Notes: generated by a model not told the origin, from the letters alone. A stretch of 64,000 nucleotides of DNA from a bacterium (GCA_027483535.1 JAIXUN010000002.1:2108001-2172000), one strand, 5' to 3'; shown: positions 13,841 to 23,972, counted from the first letter of the stretch. Translations and numbers: made by a program.

Positions 13841-16561
13841 ATGAGAATACGAATTCACAATCGACTCCGAGGCACAACCCCACTCGGGTTGATCGCCTTG
13901 ATTGCCGTGAGTGGCTTCGTTTGTTCGCCCGCAAAATCGGTTGCAGGGAAAGAGTCGTCCAAGCCCGCTGTTGCCCAGGGACCGGAGGATTCACCCGTAC
14001 TGCCCGCCTTCCTAGACGATTTCGACCTCGTTCGATTCTGGTCGGACACTCCCTACACTCTCGCCGAAATTCAAGCTCTGATCAAGACGAAAAAGATACG
14101 CGTCGTTGCCGACCGAGAAGCCCTCGAGGTCAAGGCAGTGGAGCTTGGCGGACCTATGGAGGAGATTGCCGATAAGGACCCGAACTCGGTGACCCTGGTC
14201 GGGACCTTCCAAGGCATCTTTGGCGGTACGGAATGGACTCCCGGCGATCCCAACGCTCGGATGGAGGAGGTATCGCCAGGTGTCTTCGAGATCACCGGCA
14301 AGGTGCCCTCCGGCTCTCACCGATACAAGATCACAAAGGGCACTTCGTGGGATAAGAACTGGGGGCTTGGATTCAAGGAGGGCGGTGCGGACATCCCCCT
14401 GAATATCAATGCTCCAGGCGGAGCCATTGTTCGCTTCCGAATCGACTTCAACAGAGGCGTCATTCTAGACTCCGTCAATCAGCCAAAAGAGGTCTCCGCT
14501 CCCGCGACCGTCCCCCCGAAAAAGGCCTCCTCGCAAGAAAAAGGGAAGGTCCGTGGATTCGCCCTGCGCCTAGCTTCCCCACTCAGGCCGACCGACGTTG
14601 CGACAGCAGTGACCCTTGCTTGGGAAGGCCAACCCACCCGAACCGTCTTCGCGCGGGAGGTCCTTTCTCACCCAGCTTTTTCGTATTCGGGCGATGATCT
14701 GGGAGCACGATTCACCCCCACTCAAACGAGCTTTAAAGTCTGGAGTCCGGTTTCGACGCAGGTCACACTGATTTTGAAGCGAAGTCCAAGTTCTTCCCGC
14801 GAAGATCGTGCCCCTATGCGGCGAGAGTCCAACGGCGTGTGGAGTCTCACCGTGCCCGGAAACCTGAATGGGGCGCGATACCGATTCCAATTCGAGTCCT
14901 ACGGGAAGAAGCGCACCGCTGCCGACGTCTACAGTTTTGCTTCCACTAACACCAAAAACGCAGCCGAGATGGAGTCGGTAGTGATCGATCTAGGCACGAC
15001 GAATCCATCCGGATGGCGGTCGGCAGCTAACCCGAAGCATAACGGCACCACCGATGCGGTGCTGTACGAGATTCACGTTCGAGATTTCACCGCTTCCAAC
15101 GATTCCGGAGTGGATGCAAACAAGCGAGGCAAGTATCTCGGACTGGCTCAACCGAGTGCAAAAAGACCCGACGGTGGTCCGGCAGGTCTGGATTATCTGA
15201 AGTGGCTCGGTGTCACCGACATCCACCTCCTACCGATCCAAAACTACAATCCATCGAACTCTCGAACCTACAACTGGGGCTACGAAACCACGCTCTTCAA
15301 TCATCCCGAAGAGCAGTATTCGACCCAGCCCGACAATCCAACGGAGACGATTCGAGAGACGAAAACCGCCGTGGAAGCACTTCACGGGGCAGGACTGCGA
15401 GTGGTGCTGGACGTTGTTTACAACCACACCGTCCCCGGTTACGGGCGGGATTCGGCCTTCTGGGAAACGGTTCCTTACTACTACTTCCGAACCAACCTGC
15501 GCGGCGACGTTCTCAACGAGTCCGGAGTTGGCAACGCGCTCCATGACGACCGCCCGATGGTTCGCAAGTACGTCATCGACAGCCTGCAGTTCTGGGTCAA
15601 TGAATACAACGTCGATGGATTTCGCTTTGACCTACTTGGCATGTTCACCCGCGAAACCTGCACCGAGATTGCCAAAGCGCTCCGAGCCAAACGCCCTGAT
15701 CTTGTTCTCTATGGGGAGCCGTGGACAGGCGGCGGACCGACTCGATTCGGGAAGGGACAGCAACGGGGGACCGGATTTGCGGTCTTCAACGATAACTTCC
15801 GCAGCGCCTATCGAGGAGAGTTGGACGGAAAGGGTCCTGGCTTTGCGATGGGTTCAGCGGACGTATACGGCGTGAAGCGCGGGATCGTCGGGTCGATCGA
15901 ATATGGCGCAGATGGATCAGGATCAAACCTTTCCGATTTCGCCCTCAACCCTACCGAGACCGTCAACTACGTCTCCGCGCACGATAACCTCACCTGGCTA
16001 GACAAGGTTTCCCTGTCTCTGCCGGAGGCCGATGAGGAGATGAAGAAGTCGGCCATTCGACTCTCTGCGGCTGGGGTTCTGCTCTCGCAGGGGATCCCCT
16101 TCCTGGAGGGAGGATACGAACTCGGTCGAACCAAGGGAGGGAACCACAACTCCTACAATGCGGGCGATGAGGTCAACCAATTCGATTGGACTCGGGCGAC
16201 CAAGTTCCAAGATGTCGCGGCTTATGTGAAAGGACTCATCGCTATCCGCAAAGCCCACCCGGTGTTCCGACTCACCAGCGCGGAACAGGTTCGCAAAGTC
16301 GTTCGGTTCATCCCCGATGCCGCACTGCCGAAGGGCGTTGTCGCCTATCGGCTCAACGGTTCGTTGGTGGGAGACTCCTGGTCGGATGTTCTCGTCATCC
16401 TGAACGGAAATCTCACCGCGACCAGCGTCCAAATTCCTGGCGAGTTCGTGGGGCAGGCGGTTGCCGTTCACGGAACGGAAAGCAACGTGCAGGGCTACCA
16501 ACGGGGCCCAGTAGCCGGCTTACTTCCGCTCTCGGCCCACGTCATTTACCGACGCAAGTAG
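13841..16561 (+). CDS. pulA: Type I pullulanase-like alpha-glucan debranching enzyme (GH13)
   Basis: The 906-residue enzyme should hydrolyse alpha-1,6 links of pullulan and branched glucans. After a signal-like segment (residues 8-30, with Cys in SGFVCSPAKS that could be a lipobox) come two N-terminal beta domains and a CBM48-like domain (about 280-370). The GH13 barrel shows YNWGYETT near 476, region I DVVYNH near 524, region II GFRFDLLGM near 593 (nucleophile Asp), region III YGEPW near 623 (acid Glu) and region IV VSAHDN near 712. The pullulanase-type YNWGY motif favours this over other GH13 members. It is a single gene converging on the gene at 16577. Confidence 0.9.
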   Translation: MRIRIHNRLRGTTPLGLIALIAVSGFVCSPAKSVAGKESSKPAVAQGPEDSPVLPAFLDDFDLVRFWSDTPYTLAEIQALIKTKKIRVVADREALEVKAVELGGPMEEIADKDPNSVTLVGTFQGIFGGTEWTPGDPNARMEEVSPGVFEITGKVPSGSHRYKITKGTSWDKNWGLGFKEGGADIPLNINAPGGAIVRFRIDFNRGVILDSVNQPKEVSAPATVPPKKASSQEKGKVRGFALRLASPLRPTDVATAVTLAWEGQPTRTVFAREVLSHPAFSYSGDDLGARFTPTQTSFKVWSPVSTQVTLILKRSPSSSREDRAPMRRESNGVWSLTVPGNLNGARYRFQFESYGKKRTAADVYSFASTNTKNAAEMESVVIDLGTTNPSGWRSAANPKHNGTTDAVLYEIHVRDFTASNDSGVDANKRGKYLGLAQPSAKRPDGGPAGLDYLKWLGVTDIHLLPIQNYNPSNSRTYNWGYETTLFNHPEEQYSTQPDNPTETIRETKTAVEALHGAGLRVVLDVVYNHTVPGYGRDSAFWETVPYYYFRTNLRGDVLNESGVGNALHDDRPMVRKYVIDSLQFWVNEYNVDGFRFDLLGMFTRETCTEIAKALRAKRPDLVLYGEPWTGGGPTRFGKGQQRGTGFAVFNDNFRSAYRGELDGKGPGFAMGSADVYGVKRGIVGSIEYGADGSGSNLSDFALNPTETVNYVSAHDNLTWLDKVSLSLPEADEEMKKSAIRLSAAGVLLSQGIPFLEGGYELGRTKGGNHNSYNAGDEVNQFDWTRATKFQDVAAYVKGLIAIRKAHPVFRLTSAEQVRKVVRFIPDAALPKGVVAYRLNGSLVGDSWSDVLVILNGNLTATSVQIPGEFVGQAVAVHGTESNVQGYQRGPVAGLLPLSAHVIYRRK

Positions 16562-16576
16562 GGAGTTTCGGAGGCA

Positions 16577-18007
16577 CTAGCCTCCGAATCCCTTCTTCGC
16601 CTCTTCCAGAGTCAACTTGCCATCGCCGTTGGCGTCGGCGGCTTTGATTCTCGACCAGAACGCGCCCGCCTCGGCCTCGGTCACCGTGCCGTCTTTGTTT
16701 CGGTCGAGCCGATTGAAGACTTCCTCGATCCGGTTTCGAGCTTCATTTCGAAGGCTTGGTCGAATAATATTCTTGCCTTCGCCCGGCTTTTCACCCGTAA
16801 CGATGTAATCCACATAGCCCAGGTGCATCTCGTCGTCGGTTTGCTCGCCCCAGGTGACCAGTTTGTTTGGGTTAGGGTTCGCCGGATTTTCCGCGGAGTT
16901 GTCATACCACGCGGTGTAGATCAACGACTGACCACCGGACACCGGAAGGGGCTTCTTGAGCACATAGTTCAGTTGCCAGTTGAAGTCGTATTTCGGAACA
17001 TCCAGCAAGGTCTTCTTGGAGCCGTTTGCATCGAGCAACTCGTACTTCGCCGCCTTCCCTCGAAGGTGCATGTGCGGCAAGAACGACAGGATCTGAACGT
17101 TCGTTGGAACCTCTAACTTTGCCTCAACCCGATGGTTGTTAGCCTTGGCCGGAATGAAGAAGGCGAGGTTGGCTAGGCTCCCCGTCCGGACTTCTTGCTT
17201 CGGAGCCGACTTCGCGAAGACGAGGCCGATCTTGGTTTGGTCGGTGGTTTCCGCTCCGTTGGTGGTGTAGTGAATCTGGAACCTCAGAACCGCGCCCTTT
17301 GGAATCTGCTTTGCCAGACCGTTGCCGTAAACCAGCGCCGAGTTGCCTGGCACATAGATGCCAAAGTATCCGCCCACGCCTTCTAACTGATCTTCCAACC
17401 GATTGGCACCGGGGGTGCGGGCAAAGACCAGGACGTGGTGAACCACCGAGCGATCTCCGGGGAGCACCTCGATCTTCTCGACCCACTTGTCTTCGGTGAA
17501 GTTGGTAGGAACATCGACGATCTTGTAAGGAAGAATGCCCTCCGCCGGAATTTTCACGGGCTGGGGAATCTTGAACTCCGCATCCGGCTTGCCAATGGTC
17601 CAATCGGCCACGAACGTGGGGGCTTTGCTCGCCTTGGACCGATCTCCTTCAGGCATTCCCGCACTGACCCACGAAGCGAACCGCTGTTTCTCTTCTTTTG
17701 TGAGAGAGCTATCGTTCATGAACGGCGCAGCGCTCTCCTTGGCGAACCAAGGCGGCATGATGCCCTCCGCGATCACTCGGTTGAGCATGGCTCCGCGCTT
17801 CTTCACCTCGGTGTAGGAATCCAACTTGAACGGACCAACACCCCCCTCTCGGTGACAGGGCAAGCACTTCTCTTGGACCAACTTATCAATGTTGCCGTGG
17901 TAACCAACTTCCTGAGGAACCGCCCGTTTTGTCGGCTGAACGGAAGAGGCAGTCAGACCCCCAACAAGGGGAAGAGTCATCGCGAAGAGTAAAACGGTTC
18001 GAGTCAT
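16577..18007 (-). CDS. Exported heme / copper-monooxygenase-like / EF-hand protein
   Basis: The 476-residue protein starts at ATG 18007 (AGGA at 8 bp) with a signal peptide. A heme-binding CLPCH lies at 48-52 in a cytochrome-c-like region. The middle resembles the two copper domains of ascorbate-dependent type II copper monooxygenases: VVHHVL (H190, H191), FQIHY (H246) and LPHMHLRG (H312, H314), the usual copper-ligand pattern. Two EF-hand calcium loops close the protein (DRNKDGTVTEAE and DANGDGKLTLEE). The domain set suggests an oxidative periplasmic enzyme of unknown substrate. Confidence 0.85.
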   Translation of the reverse strand: MTRTVLLFAMTLPLVGGLTASSVQPTKRAVPQEVGYHGNIDKLVQEKCLPCHREGGVGPFKLDSYTEVKKRGAMLNRVIAEGIMPPWFAKESAAPFMNDSSLTKEEKQRFASWVSAGMPEGDRSKASKAPTFVADWTIGKPDAEFKIPQPVKIPAEGILPYKIVDVPTNFTEDKWVEKIEVLPGDRSVVHHVLVFARTPGANRLEDQLEGVGGYFGIYVPGNSALVYGNGLAKQIPKGAVLRFQIHYTTNGAETTDQTKIGLVFAKSAPKQEVRTGSLANLAFFIPAKANNHRVEAKLEVPTNVQILSFLPHMHLRGKAAKYELLDANGSKKTLLDVPKYDFNWQLNYVLKKPLPVSGGQSLIYTAWYDNSAENPANPNPNKLVTWGEQTDDEMHLGYVDYIVTGEKPGEGKNIIRPSLRNEARNRIEEVFNRLDRNKDGTVTEAEAGAFWSRIKAADANGDGKLTLEEAKKGFGG

Positions 18008-18090
18008 GTTGAGGTCCTGAGGGAAGATACGTTCCAAAGAACTTTCGGTTCGGAAGAATCGCCTCTTTGCGAAAACATTAGGAAAAACGA

Positions 18091-20316
18091 CTATCGGTCC
18101 CTTGGTTTAAACGATCTCAGGCGCAGCGAGTTCCCAACCACCGAGACGCTGCTGAGCGCCATCGCCGCCGCCGCCCACATAGGAGTGAGCCCACCTGCGA
18201 TTGCAAGGGGAATCATGACCACGTTGTAACCGAACGCCCAAAAGAGGTTCATTTTGATGGTTCTAAGAGTTGCCTGAGCGAGTTCGACGGTGATTGGAAC
18301 CTTACGTAGGTCGGAACTCTGCAGCGTGACCCCAGCTGTTTCCATGGCGACCTCCGTGCCGCTGCTCATTGCGATCCCGAGATCGGCCGTTGCAAGAGCC
18401 GGAGCATCGTTGATGCCATCGCCGACCATTGCCACGGGCCCTTCCTTTTGCAGCCTTGAAATGGCCTCGGCTTTGCCGTCTGGAAGAACCTCCGCAATGA
18501 CTTCACCGATACCCACTTGATCGGCTATCGACTGTGCGGGTGCCCACCGATCGCCCGTAAGCAACACGACTTTGCACTCCCGTTCTTGCAGGGTCTTCAC
18601 CGCCGATAGCGCGGTTGGGTTCAGTTCATCGGTGACGGCCAAGACCGCCGCCCAACCACGGCCAATCGCCACAAACACCGACTTTCCGGCCCGCTCCAGT
18701 TCTTGGAAATGAGTCTCGATACGATCCCGCTCTTGATCCGAGATCTCCGAATTCACGAATACCCAACTTAGCCGTCCGATGAAAACGGTGGAATCTCCAA
18801 CCACGCCTCGAACGCCTTGCCCCCGGATCGCCTCAAAGTGAGAGGCGGCCGGAATCATCAAGATTTTTCGGCGAGCAAAGCCGACCACGGCACGTGCGAG
18901 TGGGTGCTCGCTCTTTGCTTCCACCGCCGCAAGTTGAGCGAGAACCTCGGTTTCCTGAACAGCGGCACCGTTCAGTGCGAACCAGTGAAAGTCGGTCACA
19001 ACGGGTTTGCCCAGGGTGAGGGTTCCCGTTTTGTCAAAGACCACCGTCCGCACGTAGGCGGCCCGCTCCAGTGCGTCACCATCCTTGATGAGAATCCCAA
19101 GTTCGGCCCCTCGCCCAGTTCCGACCATCAGAGCGGTCGGAGTCGCCAAGCCCAGAGCGCATGGACAAGCCACCACCAACACCGCCACCGCGCGCAACAG
19201 GCCCGTCTCTAGACTTCCTACCGAAAAGGCTGTGAAGACCATTGTCAGCAGCGCAACGACAATAACAATGGGGATGAAAACGGAAGAGACCTTGTCCGCC
19301 AATCCCTGCAACGGCGCCTTTGTCCCCTGAGCCCTCTCAACTTGCCGGGCGATCTGAGCAAGGGTAGTTGCCGACCCCGTTCGATCCACGCGAAAGACAA
19401 GCGAACCTTCGTCGTTCAGCGATCCCCCCGTGACCCGATCACCTCGACGCTTGGAAACCTCCAATGGCTCGCCGGTCAGCATCGATTCGTCGACATGAGA
19501 TTCGCCTTCGGTCACCACCCCATCAGCGGCAATGCGATCGCCCGGGCGCACCCGGACCAACATTCCTTTTCGTAGAGCCGAGGCGGCGATCTCACGGTCT
19601 TCTTGACCCTTCTCGACTACCCAAGCGGTTGGAGGCACAAGATTCATGAGCGCTCGAATGGAGTCGCTCATTCGGGATTTTGCCTTTGCTTCCAGATATC
19701 GTCCAAGCAGAATGAGCGTGACAATAACCGCGCCGGTCTCAAAGTAAACGTGATCGCTCTGAGCGTGACCCTTATAGGCGATGAGGGCATAAACAGAAAA
19801 GCCCCACGCGGCAACAGAACCCAGCGCGACGAGGGTGTCCATAGTCGCCGAGCCGTGCTTAAGACCGTTCCAACTCGCCTTTAGAAAGCTGCGTCCGAAC
19901 CAAAAGATCACCGGCGTGGCTAGGATCAGAAGCAATAGGTTCTGCCATTCGGGTCGATGGTGAGCGACCATGGAGAGCGTAAAAATCGGAACCGTCAACA
20001 GGGACGCACCCGCGAGCTCTCTAGCCTGACGCGCCAACTTCTCTTTCTCTCGGTTGGTGCGCTCTTGGGCGATTGCTAGAGAATCCTCAGCCGACTCCTC
20101 GACTAAGCTCGCTTCATATCCCGAGGCCTTCACCGCAGCTTGAAGGAATTCCGGGTTGATGGTTTCCGAAACAAGAACGCGCGCCTGGTGAGTGGCGAAA
20201 TTGACATTCGCCGATTCGACCCCCTCCACCCCGATCAGAGCTTTTTCAACTCGTGCGACGCAAGCGGCACAGGTCATGCCCTCGATTTGAAGCTCTCGCT
20301 CAATAGATACCCCCAT
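18091..20316 (-). CDS. copA: Copper-exporting P1B-type ATPase
   Basis: The 741-residue pump uses ATP to export Cu(I) across the inner membrane. It has one N-terminal heavy-metal domain (GMTCAAC, C16/C19), eight membrane helices, the TGE loop (TGEP at 281), the metal-binding CPC at 384-386, the phosphorylated D428 in DKTGTLT, and [10 protein letters not shown]. The last helices carry YN and [14 protein letters not shown], the Cu(I)-type (P1B-1) signature. It starts 5 bp behind csoR and is co-transcribed with it, hence copper-induced. Confidence 0.95.
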   Translation of the reverse strand: MGVSIERELQIEGMTCAACVARVEKALIGVEGVESANVNFATHQARVLVSETINPEFLQAAVKASGYEASLVEESAEDSLAIAQERTNREKEKLARQARELAGASLLTVPIFTLSMVAHHRPEWQNLLLLILATPVIFWFGRSFLKASWNGLKHGSATMDTLVALGSVAAWGFSVYALIAYKGHAQSDHVYFETGAVIVTLILLGRYLEAKAKSRMSDSIRALMNLVPPTAWVVEKGQEDREIAASALRKGMLVRVRPGDRIAADGVVTEGESHVDESMLTGEPLEVSKRRGDRVTGGSLNDEGSLVFRVDRTGSATTLAQIARQVERAQGTKAPLQGLADKVSSVFIPIVIVVALLTMVFTAFSVGSLETGLLRAVAVLVVACPCALGLATPTALMVGTGRGAELGILIKDGDALERAAYVRTVVFDKTGTLTLGKPVVTDFHWFALNGAAVQETEVLAQLAAVEAKSEHPLARAVVGFARRKILMIPAASHFEAIRGQGVRGVVGDSTVFIGRLSWVFVNSEISDQERDRIETHFQELERAGKSVFVAIGRGWAAVLAVTDELNPTALSAVKTLQERECKVVLLTGDRWAPAQSIADQVGIGEVIAEVLPDGKAEAISRLQKEGPVAMVGDGINDAPALATADLGIAMSSGTEVAMETAGVTLQSSDLRKVPITVELAQATLRTIKMNLFWAFGYNVVMIPLAIAGGLTPMWAAAAMALSSVSVVGNSLRLRSFKPRDR

Positions 20317-20321
20317 GAGTA

Positions 20322-20615
20322 TTAGGCTTTCATGAGGCGGCTCAATACCTCGTCCAGCTCCTCCAACATCTCCTCATGGGTCATCGAGTTTGTTTTCTCG
20401 TGGGCACTTGCGGATCCATGCCCGATCACGCACCCCTTGATGTGCGCAGAAGCGACTGCGGCTCCGATTTGACTGAGAGCCGAGGAGGCGGCCGCGATTT
20501 GCTGCAAGATATCGCAGCAGTAGTCGCCTTCCTGCACCATACGCCGAACGCCCCTTACTTGCCCTTCCAGCCGGGCCAGGCGGCGATCGATAGCCTGCTT
20601 TTCCGAATCGGTCAC
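20322..20615 (-). CDS. csoR: CsoR-type copper-sensing repressor
   Basis: The 97-residue all-helical repressor has the CsoR copper ligands C33, H58 and C62 with the exact spacing of CsoR (25 and 4), plus an extra C34, and the [15 protein letters not shown] helix. It should dissociate from DNA on binding Cu(I). The start is GTG at 20615; no ribosome site precedes it, and a -10-like TATTAT stands directly upstream, so the mRNA may be nearly leaderless. It heads the csoR-copA operon. Confidence 0.93.
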   Translation of the reverse strand: MTDSEKQAIDRRLARLEGQVRGVRRMVQEGDYCCDILQQIAAASSALSQIGAAVASAHIKGCVIGHGSASAHEKTNSMTHEEMLEELDEVLSRLMKA

Positions 20616-20622
20616 ATTCTTA

Positions 20623-20642
20623 TAATACTCCCAGCAGTATTA
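20623..20642 (-). promoter_or_regulatory. Candidate CsoR operator overlapping the csoR promoter
   Basis: TAATACT-CCCAGC-AGTATTA is a perfect 7-bp inverted repeat with a 6-base spacer, centred 18 bp upstream of the csoR start and containing the -10-like TATTAT of the minus strand. Position and symmetry suit autorepression by CsoR. Known CsoR sites are G/C-centred AT-flanked palindromes; the resemblance is general, not exact. Confidence 0.6.
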
Positions 20643-20732
20643 AACCGATCCCGGCTTGTGATTAATAGTTTCCTTTGAGCAGGCGTACTGCCCTCTCCCC
20701 ACGTTCTCCTCGTTCCGAGTAAGGTTAGAGCG

Positions 20733-21743
20733 ATGTCGCGTGTCAACGGCGAAAATGCGCCTCCCGAACAGCCCATTCAGGGTCAGCCCATTCAGGGGCA
20801 GCCAACTCCGGATCAACCCACGGCCGAACAGTTCTTCCGCACGATGGTCACCATGGAGATCGTTGAGAAGTCGTTGACGAGACTCTCTCAATCGGGGGAT
20901 CTCCGAGGATCGTTGCACCTTGCTCAGGGTCAAGAAGCCGTTCCTGCGGGCGCGTGTGCCGCACTGAACAAAGACGACTATCTCACCGCTACCTATCGCG
21001 GCCACGGATATGTTCTCGCAAAGGGTTGCGACCTGGAAGCGGTTCTCGCCGAGGTTCTTGGTCGAAGCACCGGGCTATGCCACGGATACGGCGGCAAAAT
21101 GCACCTGTTCGATGCTTCGCACGGTCTACTTGGGACGAACGGCATTGTCGCAGGCGGTATTGGGACTGCCGCAGGTGCCGCCCTTGCGGCAAAGATCGAC
21201 GGAAACGGTCGAGTCGCGCTCACCGTCTTTGGTGACGGCGCGATCAACCAGGGTCACGCCCACGAATGCTTCAACATGGCCGCCCTGTACAAGCTCCCTG
21301 CGATCTTCCTCTGCGAAAACAACCTTTACGCCGAGATGACCCCGCTCGACCGAAGTCACGGAAACACCAACCTCACCGAGCGGATCGGCTCCTATGGAAT
21401 CGCCACCACTCAGGTGGATGGCAATGATCCGGTCGCGGTTTTCCAAACGATGACCGAAGCGGTTGCGAGGGCGAGAAAGGGCGAGGGTCCGACCTTCATC
21501 GAGGCCCACACCTATCGAACCATCGGTCACTACCAAGCTGACCCCGGAACCGCTTATCGCACCCAAGAGGAGATCGATGAATGGCGGAGCAAGAACCCGG
21601 TCGCCCGGTATCAGGCGATGCTCGGAGACAAAGGCGACGCGATTCGAGCCGAGGTCGAGGAGCACGTCGAAAGCATCATCAAGAAAGTCCTCTCTTCACC
21701 GCTGCCCACATGGGATTCGGCCCTGGTAGGAGGTGCGAAATGA
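20733..21743 (+). CDS. TPP-dependent 2-oxoacid/acetoin dehydrogenase E1 alpha subunit
   Basis: The 336-residue protein binds thiamine pyrophosphate (GDGAINQG at 167-174 to ENN at 195-197) and with the next gene forms an alpha2-beta2 E1 that decarboxylates a 2-oxo acid or cleaves acetoin. The HGYGGKMHLFD loop and YRTIGHYQADPG are typical of the acetoin/pyruvate branch. The N-terminus has an unusual Gln/Pro-rich stretch (QPIQGQPIQGQPTPDQP) from a 15-bp DNA repeat at about 20770-20800. First gene of a tightly coupled six-gene operon. No E2 or E3 follows; an E2 lies at 45185. Confidence 0.92.
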   Translation: MSRVNGENAPPEQPIQGQPIQGQPTPDQPTAEQFFRTMVTMEIVEKSLTRLSQSGDLRGSLHLAQGQEAVPAGACAALNKDDYLTATYRGHGYVLAKGCDLEAVLAEVLGRSTGLCHGYGGKMHLFDASHGLLGTNGIVAGGIGTAAGAALAAKIDGNGRVALTVFGDGAINQGHAHECFNMAALYKLPAIFLCENNLYAEMTPLDRSHGNTNLTERIGSYGIATTQVDGNDPVAVFQTMTEAVARARKGEGPTFIEAHTYRTIGHYQADPGTAYRTQEEIDEWRSKNPVARYQAMLGDKGDAIRAEVEEHVESIIKKVLSSPLPTWDSALVGGAK

Positions 21744-22723
21744 GCGAAATGACCTTTGTTCAAGCGTGCAACGCCGCGCTTAGGCAAGAGCTGGATCGCG
21801 ACCCTAACGTGTTCCTCATGGGTGAAGATATCGCTCACTACGGAGGCATGTTCCGGGTCACCGAAGGTCTGCTGGAGACCTACGGAGAGAACCGCGTGAT
21901 CGACACGCCGATCTCGGAAAGTGGATTCATTGGCATGGCGTTGGGCGCAGCATTGGCGGGCAAACGGCCCGTTGCCGAACTGATGTTCATCGACTTCAGC
22001 CTGGTGGCGATGGACCAAATCCACAACCAGATCGCCAAAACCTTTGGCATGTCTGGCGGAACGGTGCACGTGCCGCTCACCATCATCACTCAAGGCGGAG
22101 GCTACAAAGGAGCAGCAGCTCAGCACAGTCAAATGCTGGAGGCCCTGTTCTTGCATGTGCCCGGTGTGAAGGTGGTCGCCCCGAGCAACCCCGCCGATGC
22201 GAAGGGTTTACTTGCCTCCGCCATTCGCGACAACCACCCGGTGCTCTTTTTAGAGCACAAACAGCTACTGCCCGTGAAAGGCGAAGTGCCGGATGGGGAG
22301 CATTTGGTTCCTCTTGGCAAGGCGAACGTGGTACGACCCGGAAAGGACCTTTCGCTCTTCACCTACAGCTTCTCCGTTCATATGGCGATGGAAGCGGCCG
22401 ACCTGGCCGCCAAAGAAGGGATCGAAGTGGAGGTGATCGACCTGCGATCGCTGGACCCGCTGGACTGGGAGACCATCGAAAAGTCGGTGAAGAAAACCCA
22501 CCGCGTCTTGATTGCCCACGAGGCTCACGCTCGCTGCGGAGTAGGCGTGGACCTCGCCGCCCAGATTCAAAAGCGACTGTTCGACGAACTCGACGCCCCA
22601 ATCGAGATCTGCGCCGCTCTGGACTTCCCGATTCCGTTTGCCAAGGTGCTAGAAGACGAAGTTCTCCCCACCGTGCCTAAGATTCTAAGCGCCATCAAGG
22701 AGGCGGTAGGTGGTAGGTGGTAG
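21740..22723 (+). CDS. TPP-dependent 2-oxoacid/acetoin dehydrogenase E1 beta subunit
   Basis: The 327-residue partner of the E1 alpha subunit has the transketolase-type pyrimidine-binding domain (VFLMGEDIAHYGG..., catalytic Glu in DTPISESGFIGMA) and C-terminal domain (VEVIDLRSLDPLDWETI). ATG at 21740 overlaps the alpha stop by 4 bp (ATGA) and GGAGGT stands 6 bp before it, showing translational coupling. Longer in-frame starts upstream lie inside the alpha gene and are not used. Its own stop overlaps the SDR start. Confidence 0.94.
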   Translation: MSEMTFVQACNAALRQELDRDPNVFLMGEDIAHYGGMFRVTEGLLETYGENRVIDTPISESGFIGMALGAALAGKRPVAELMFIDFSLVAMDQIHNQIAKTFGMSGGTVHVPLTIITQGGGYKGAAAQHSQMLEALFLHVPGVKVVAPSNPADAKGLLASAIRDNHPVLFLEHKQLLPVKGEVPDGEHLVPLGKANVVRPGKDLSLFTYSFSVHMAMEAADLAAKEGIEVEVIDLRSLDPLDWETIEKSVKKTHRVLIAHEAHARCGVGVDLAAQIQKRLFDELDAPIEICAALDFPIPFAKVLEDEVLPTVPKILSAIKEAVGGRW

Positions 22724-23448
22724 CTAACGGTTCCGGGAAGACCGCATTGGTCACCGGGGCCGCTCAGGGCATTGGGAAAGCCATCGCCGACGCTCTTCGG
22801 GCAGATGGAGTGACCGTCGTCGGGCTGGATCGCCAACTGGGAGCCTGCGAACTCACCGCCGATCTAAGCGATCTCTCCAACGTGAAAGGCATCATCGAAG
22901 GTCTAGCCGTTACGCCAGACATCCTGGTGAACGCCGCGGGAATCTGCCTGACTCGACCGTTCTTCGAAATCGAACTTGCCGGGCTTCAGAAGACCTTCGA
23001 CATCAATGTCCACGCGCTTCTGTTGCTTTCTCAAGCCTTTGCAGAGCGACTGAAGAACGAGCAAAAGCCGGGCGTGATCCTCAACATCGCTTCTAACTCC
23101 GGATTCAACCCGAAGCTGGAACAGCTCGATTACGGCGCGAGCAAGGCGGCCGTGATCTCCATCACCCGGTCGTCAGCGCTATGCCTTGCCCCTTACGGCA
23201 TTCGGGTAAACGCGATCGCGCCGGGCGTGATCGATACACCGCTCACGCAATCGATTGCCCAGCAGCGGAGCCAAATTCGGGGCGTCGCGCCGGAGGAAAC
23301 CCTCGCGCCGGTTTTGCAAGCGATTCCTGCCAAACGCATGGGCACCGCCGATGAGGTTGCTCAGGCCGCCGTTTTTCTTTGCTCTAACCAATCGTCGTAC
23401 ATCACCGGACAAACCCTGCTCGTCGATGGCGGGCAACTGATGAGATAA
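22717..23448 (+). CDS. Short-chain dehydrogenase/reductase
   Basis: The 243-residue oxidoreductase has the NAD(P)-binding TGAAQGIG at 14-21, NAAG, the catalytic Ser in NIASNSG and YxxxK (YGASK), and ends with the typical GQTLLVDGG. The Asp after strand 2 (GLDRQ) suggests NAD(H) preference. The start is GTG at 22717, inside the E1 beta stop region, with GGAGG upstream. In this operon it could oxidise a sugar or hydroxy acid, or reduce the E1 product; the substrate is unknown. Confidence 0.92.
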   Translation: MVANGSGKTALVTGAAQGIGKAIADALRADGVTVVGLDRQLGACELTADLSDLSNVKGIIEGLAVTPDILVNAAGICLTRPFFEIELAGLQKTFDINVHALLLLSQAFAERLKNEQKPGVILNIASNSGFNPKLEQLDYGASKAAVISITRSSALCLAPYGIRVNAIAPGVIDTPLTQSIAQQRSQIRGVAPEETLAPVLQAIPAKRMGTADEVAQAAVFLCSNQSSYITGQTLLVDGGQLMR

Positions 23449-23450
23449 CC

Positions 23451-23972
23451 ATGCCTTTTAACGGACTCTGGCACGCCTCTTTCACCGTCGCAGATATCGA
23501 CCGCAGTATCGCGTTCTACCGCGATCTTCTGGGTCTGGAACTTCACCACTATCAGGTGCAGCACAACGAGTACACCGCCAAGCTGGTTGGGTATCCCGAT
23601 GCTCACTTGAAGGTGGCGATGCTTCGCATTCCGAACTCGTTTGTGGGGCCGTCTCACCACCATTTGGAGCTGGTGGAGTACGTTTACCCTCGCGGAGAAC
23701 CCACCGACGTTTCCACCAATCGACCTGGGTCGCCGCACCTTGCCTTCGTGACCGACGACATCTTTGCCGACTACGAGCGACTCTCGGCGGCGGGGGTGCG
23801 ATTCAAAGCCCCGGCTCCTGTTGCCATCGAAGCGGGTGTGAACAAGGGCGGCTTCACCGTTTACTTCCTAGACCCGGATGACATCACGCTGGAAATGCTT
23901 CAGCCTCCGGCCGATCGTCCTTGGGGCACGTACAACGGAGCGGAAGTAACAAAGCCAGCAACGGGTGAATGA
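23451..23972 (+). CDS. VOC-family (glyoxalase/epimerase-like) metalloprotein
   Basis: The 173-residue protein has two beta-alpha-beta-beta-beta modules of the vicinal oxygen chelate fold. Candidate metal ligands are H8 (LWHASFTV), a Glu in HLELVEYV, a His in SPHLAFVT and a Glu in ITLEMLQ, the H-E-H-E set of glyoxalase I and methylmalonyl-CoA epimerase. The likely reaction is isomerisation or epimerisation on a substrate handled by its operon partners. It starts 2 bp behind the SDR and overlaps the next gene by 4 bp. Confidence 0.85.
   Translation: MPFNGLWHASFTVADIDRSIAFYRDLLGLELHHYQVQHNEYTAKLVGYPDAHLKVAMLRIPNSFVGPSHHHLELVEYVYPRGEPTDVSTNRPGSPHLAFVTDDIFADYERLSAAGVRFKAPAPVAIEAGVNKGGFTVYFLDPDDITLEMLQPPADRPWGTYNGAEVTKPATGE

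Noticed and set aside
21581-21739. Upstream start for E1 beta
   Set aside because: The stretch lies inside E1 alpha in another frame; ATG 21740 with GGAGGT is the real start.
22700-22725. GGTAGGTGGTAGGTGGTAG run as a repeat element
   Set aside because: It is a short simple sequence spanning the coupled stop/start of E1 beta and the SDR, without further copies.
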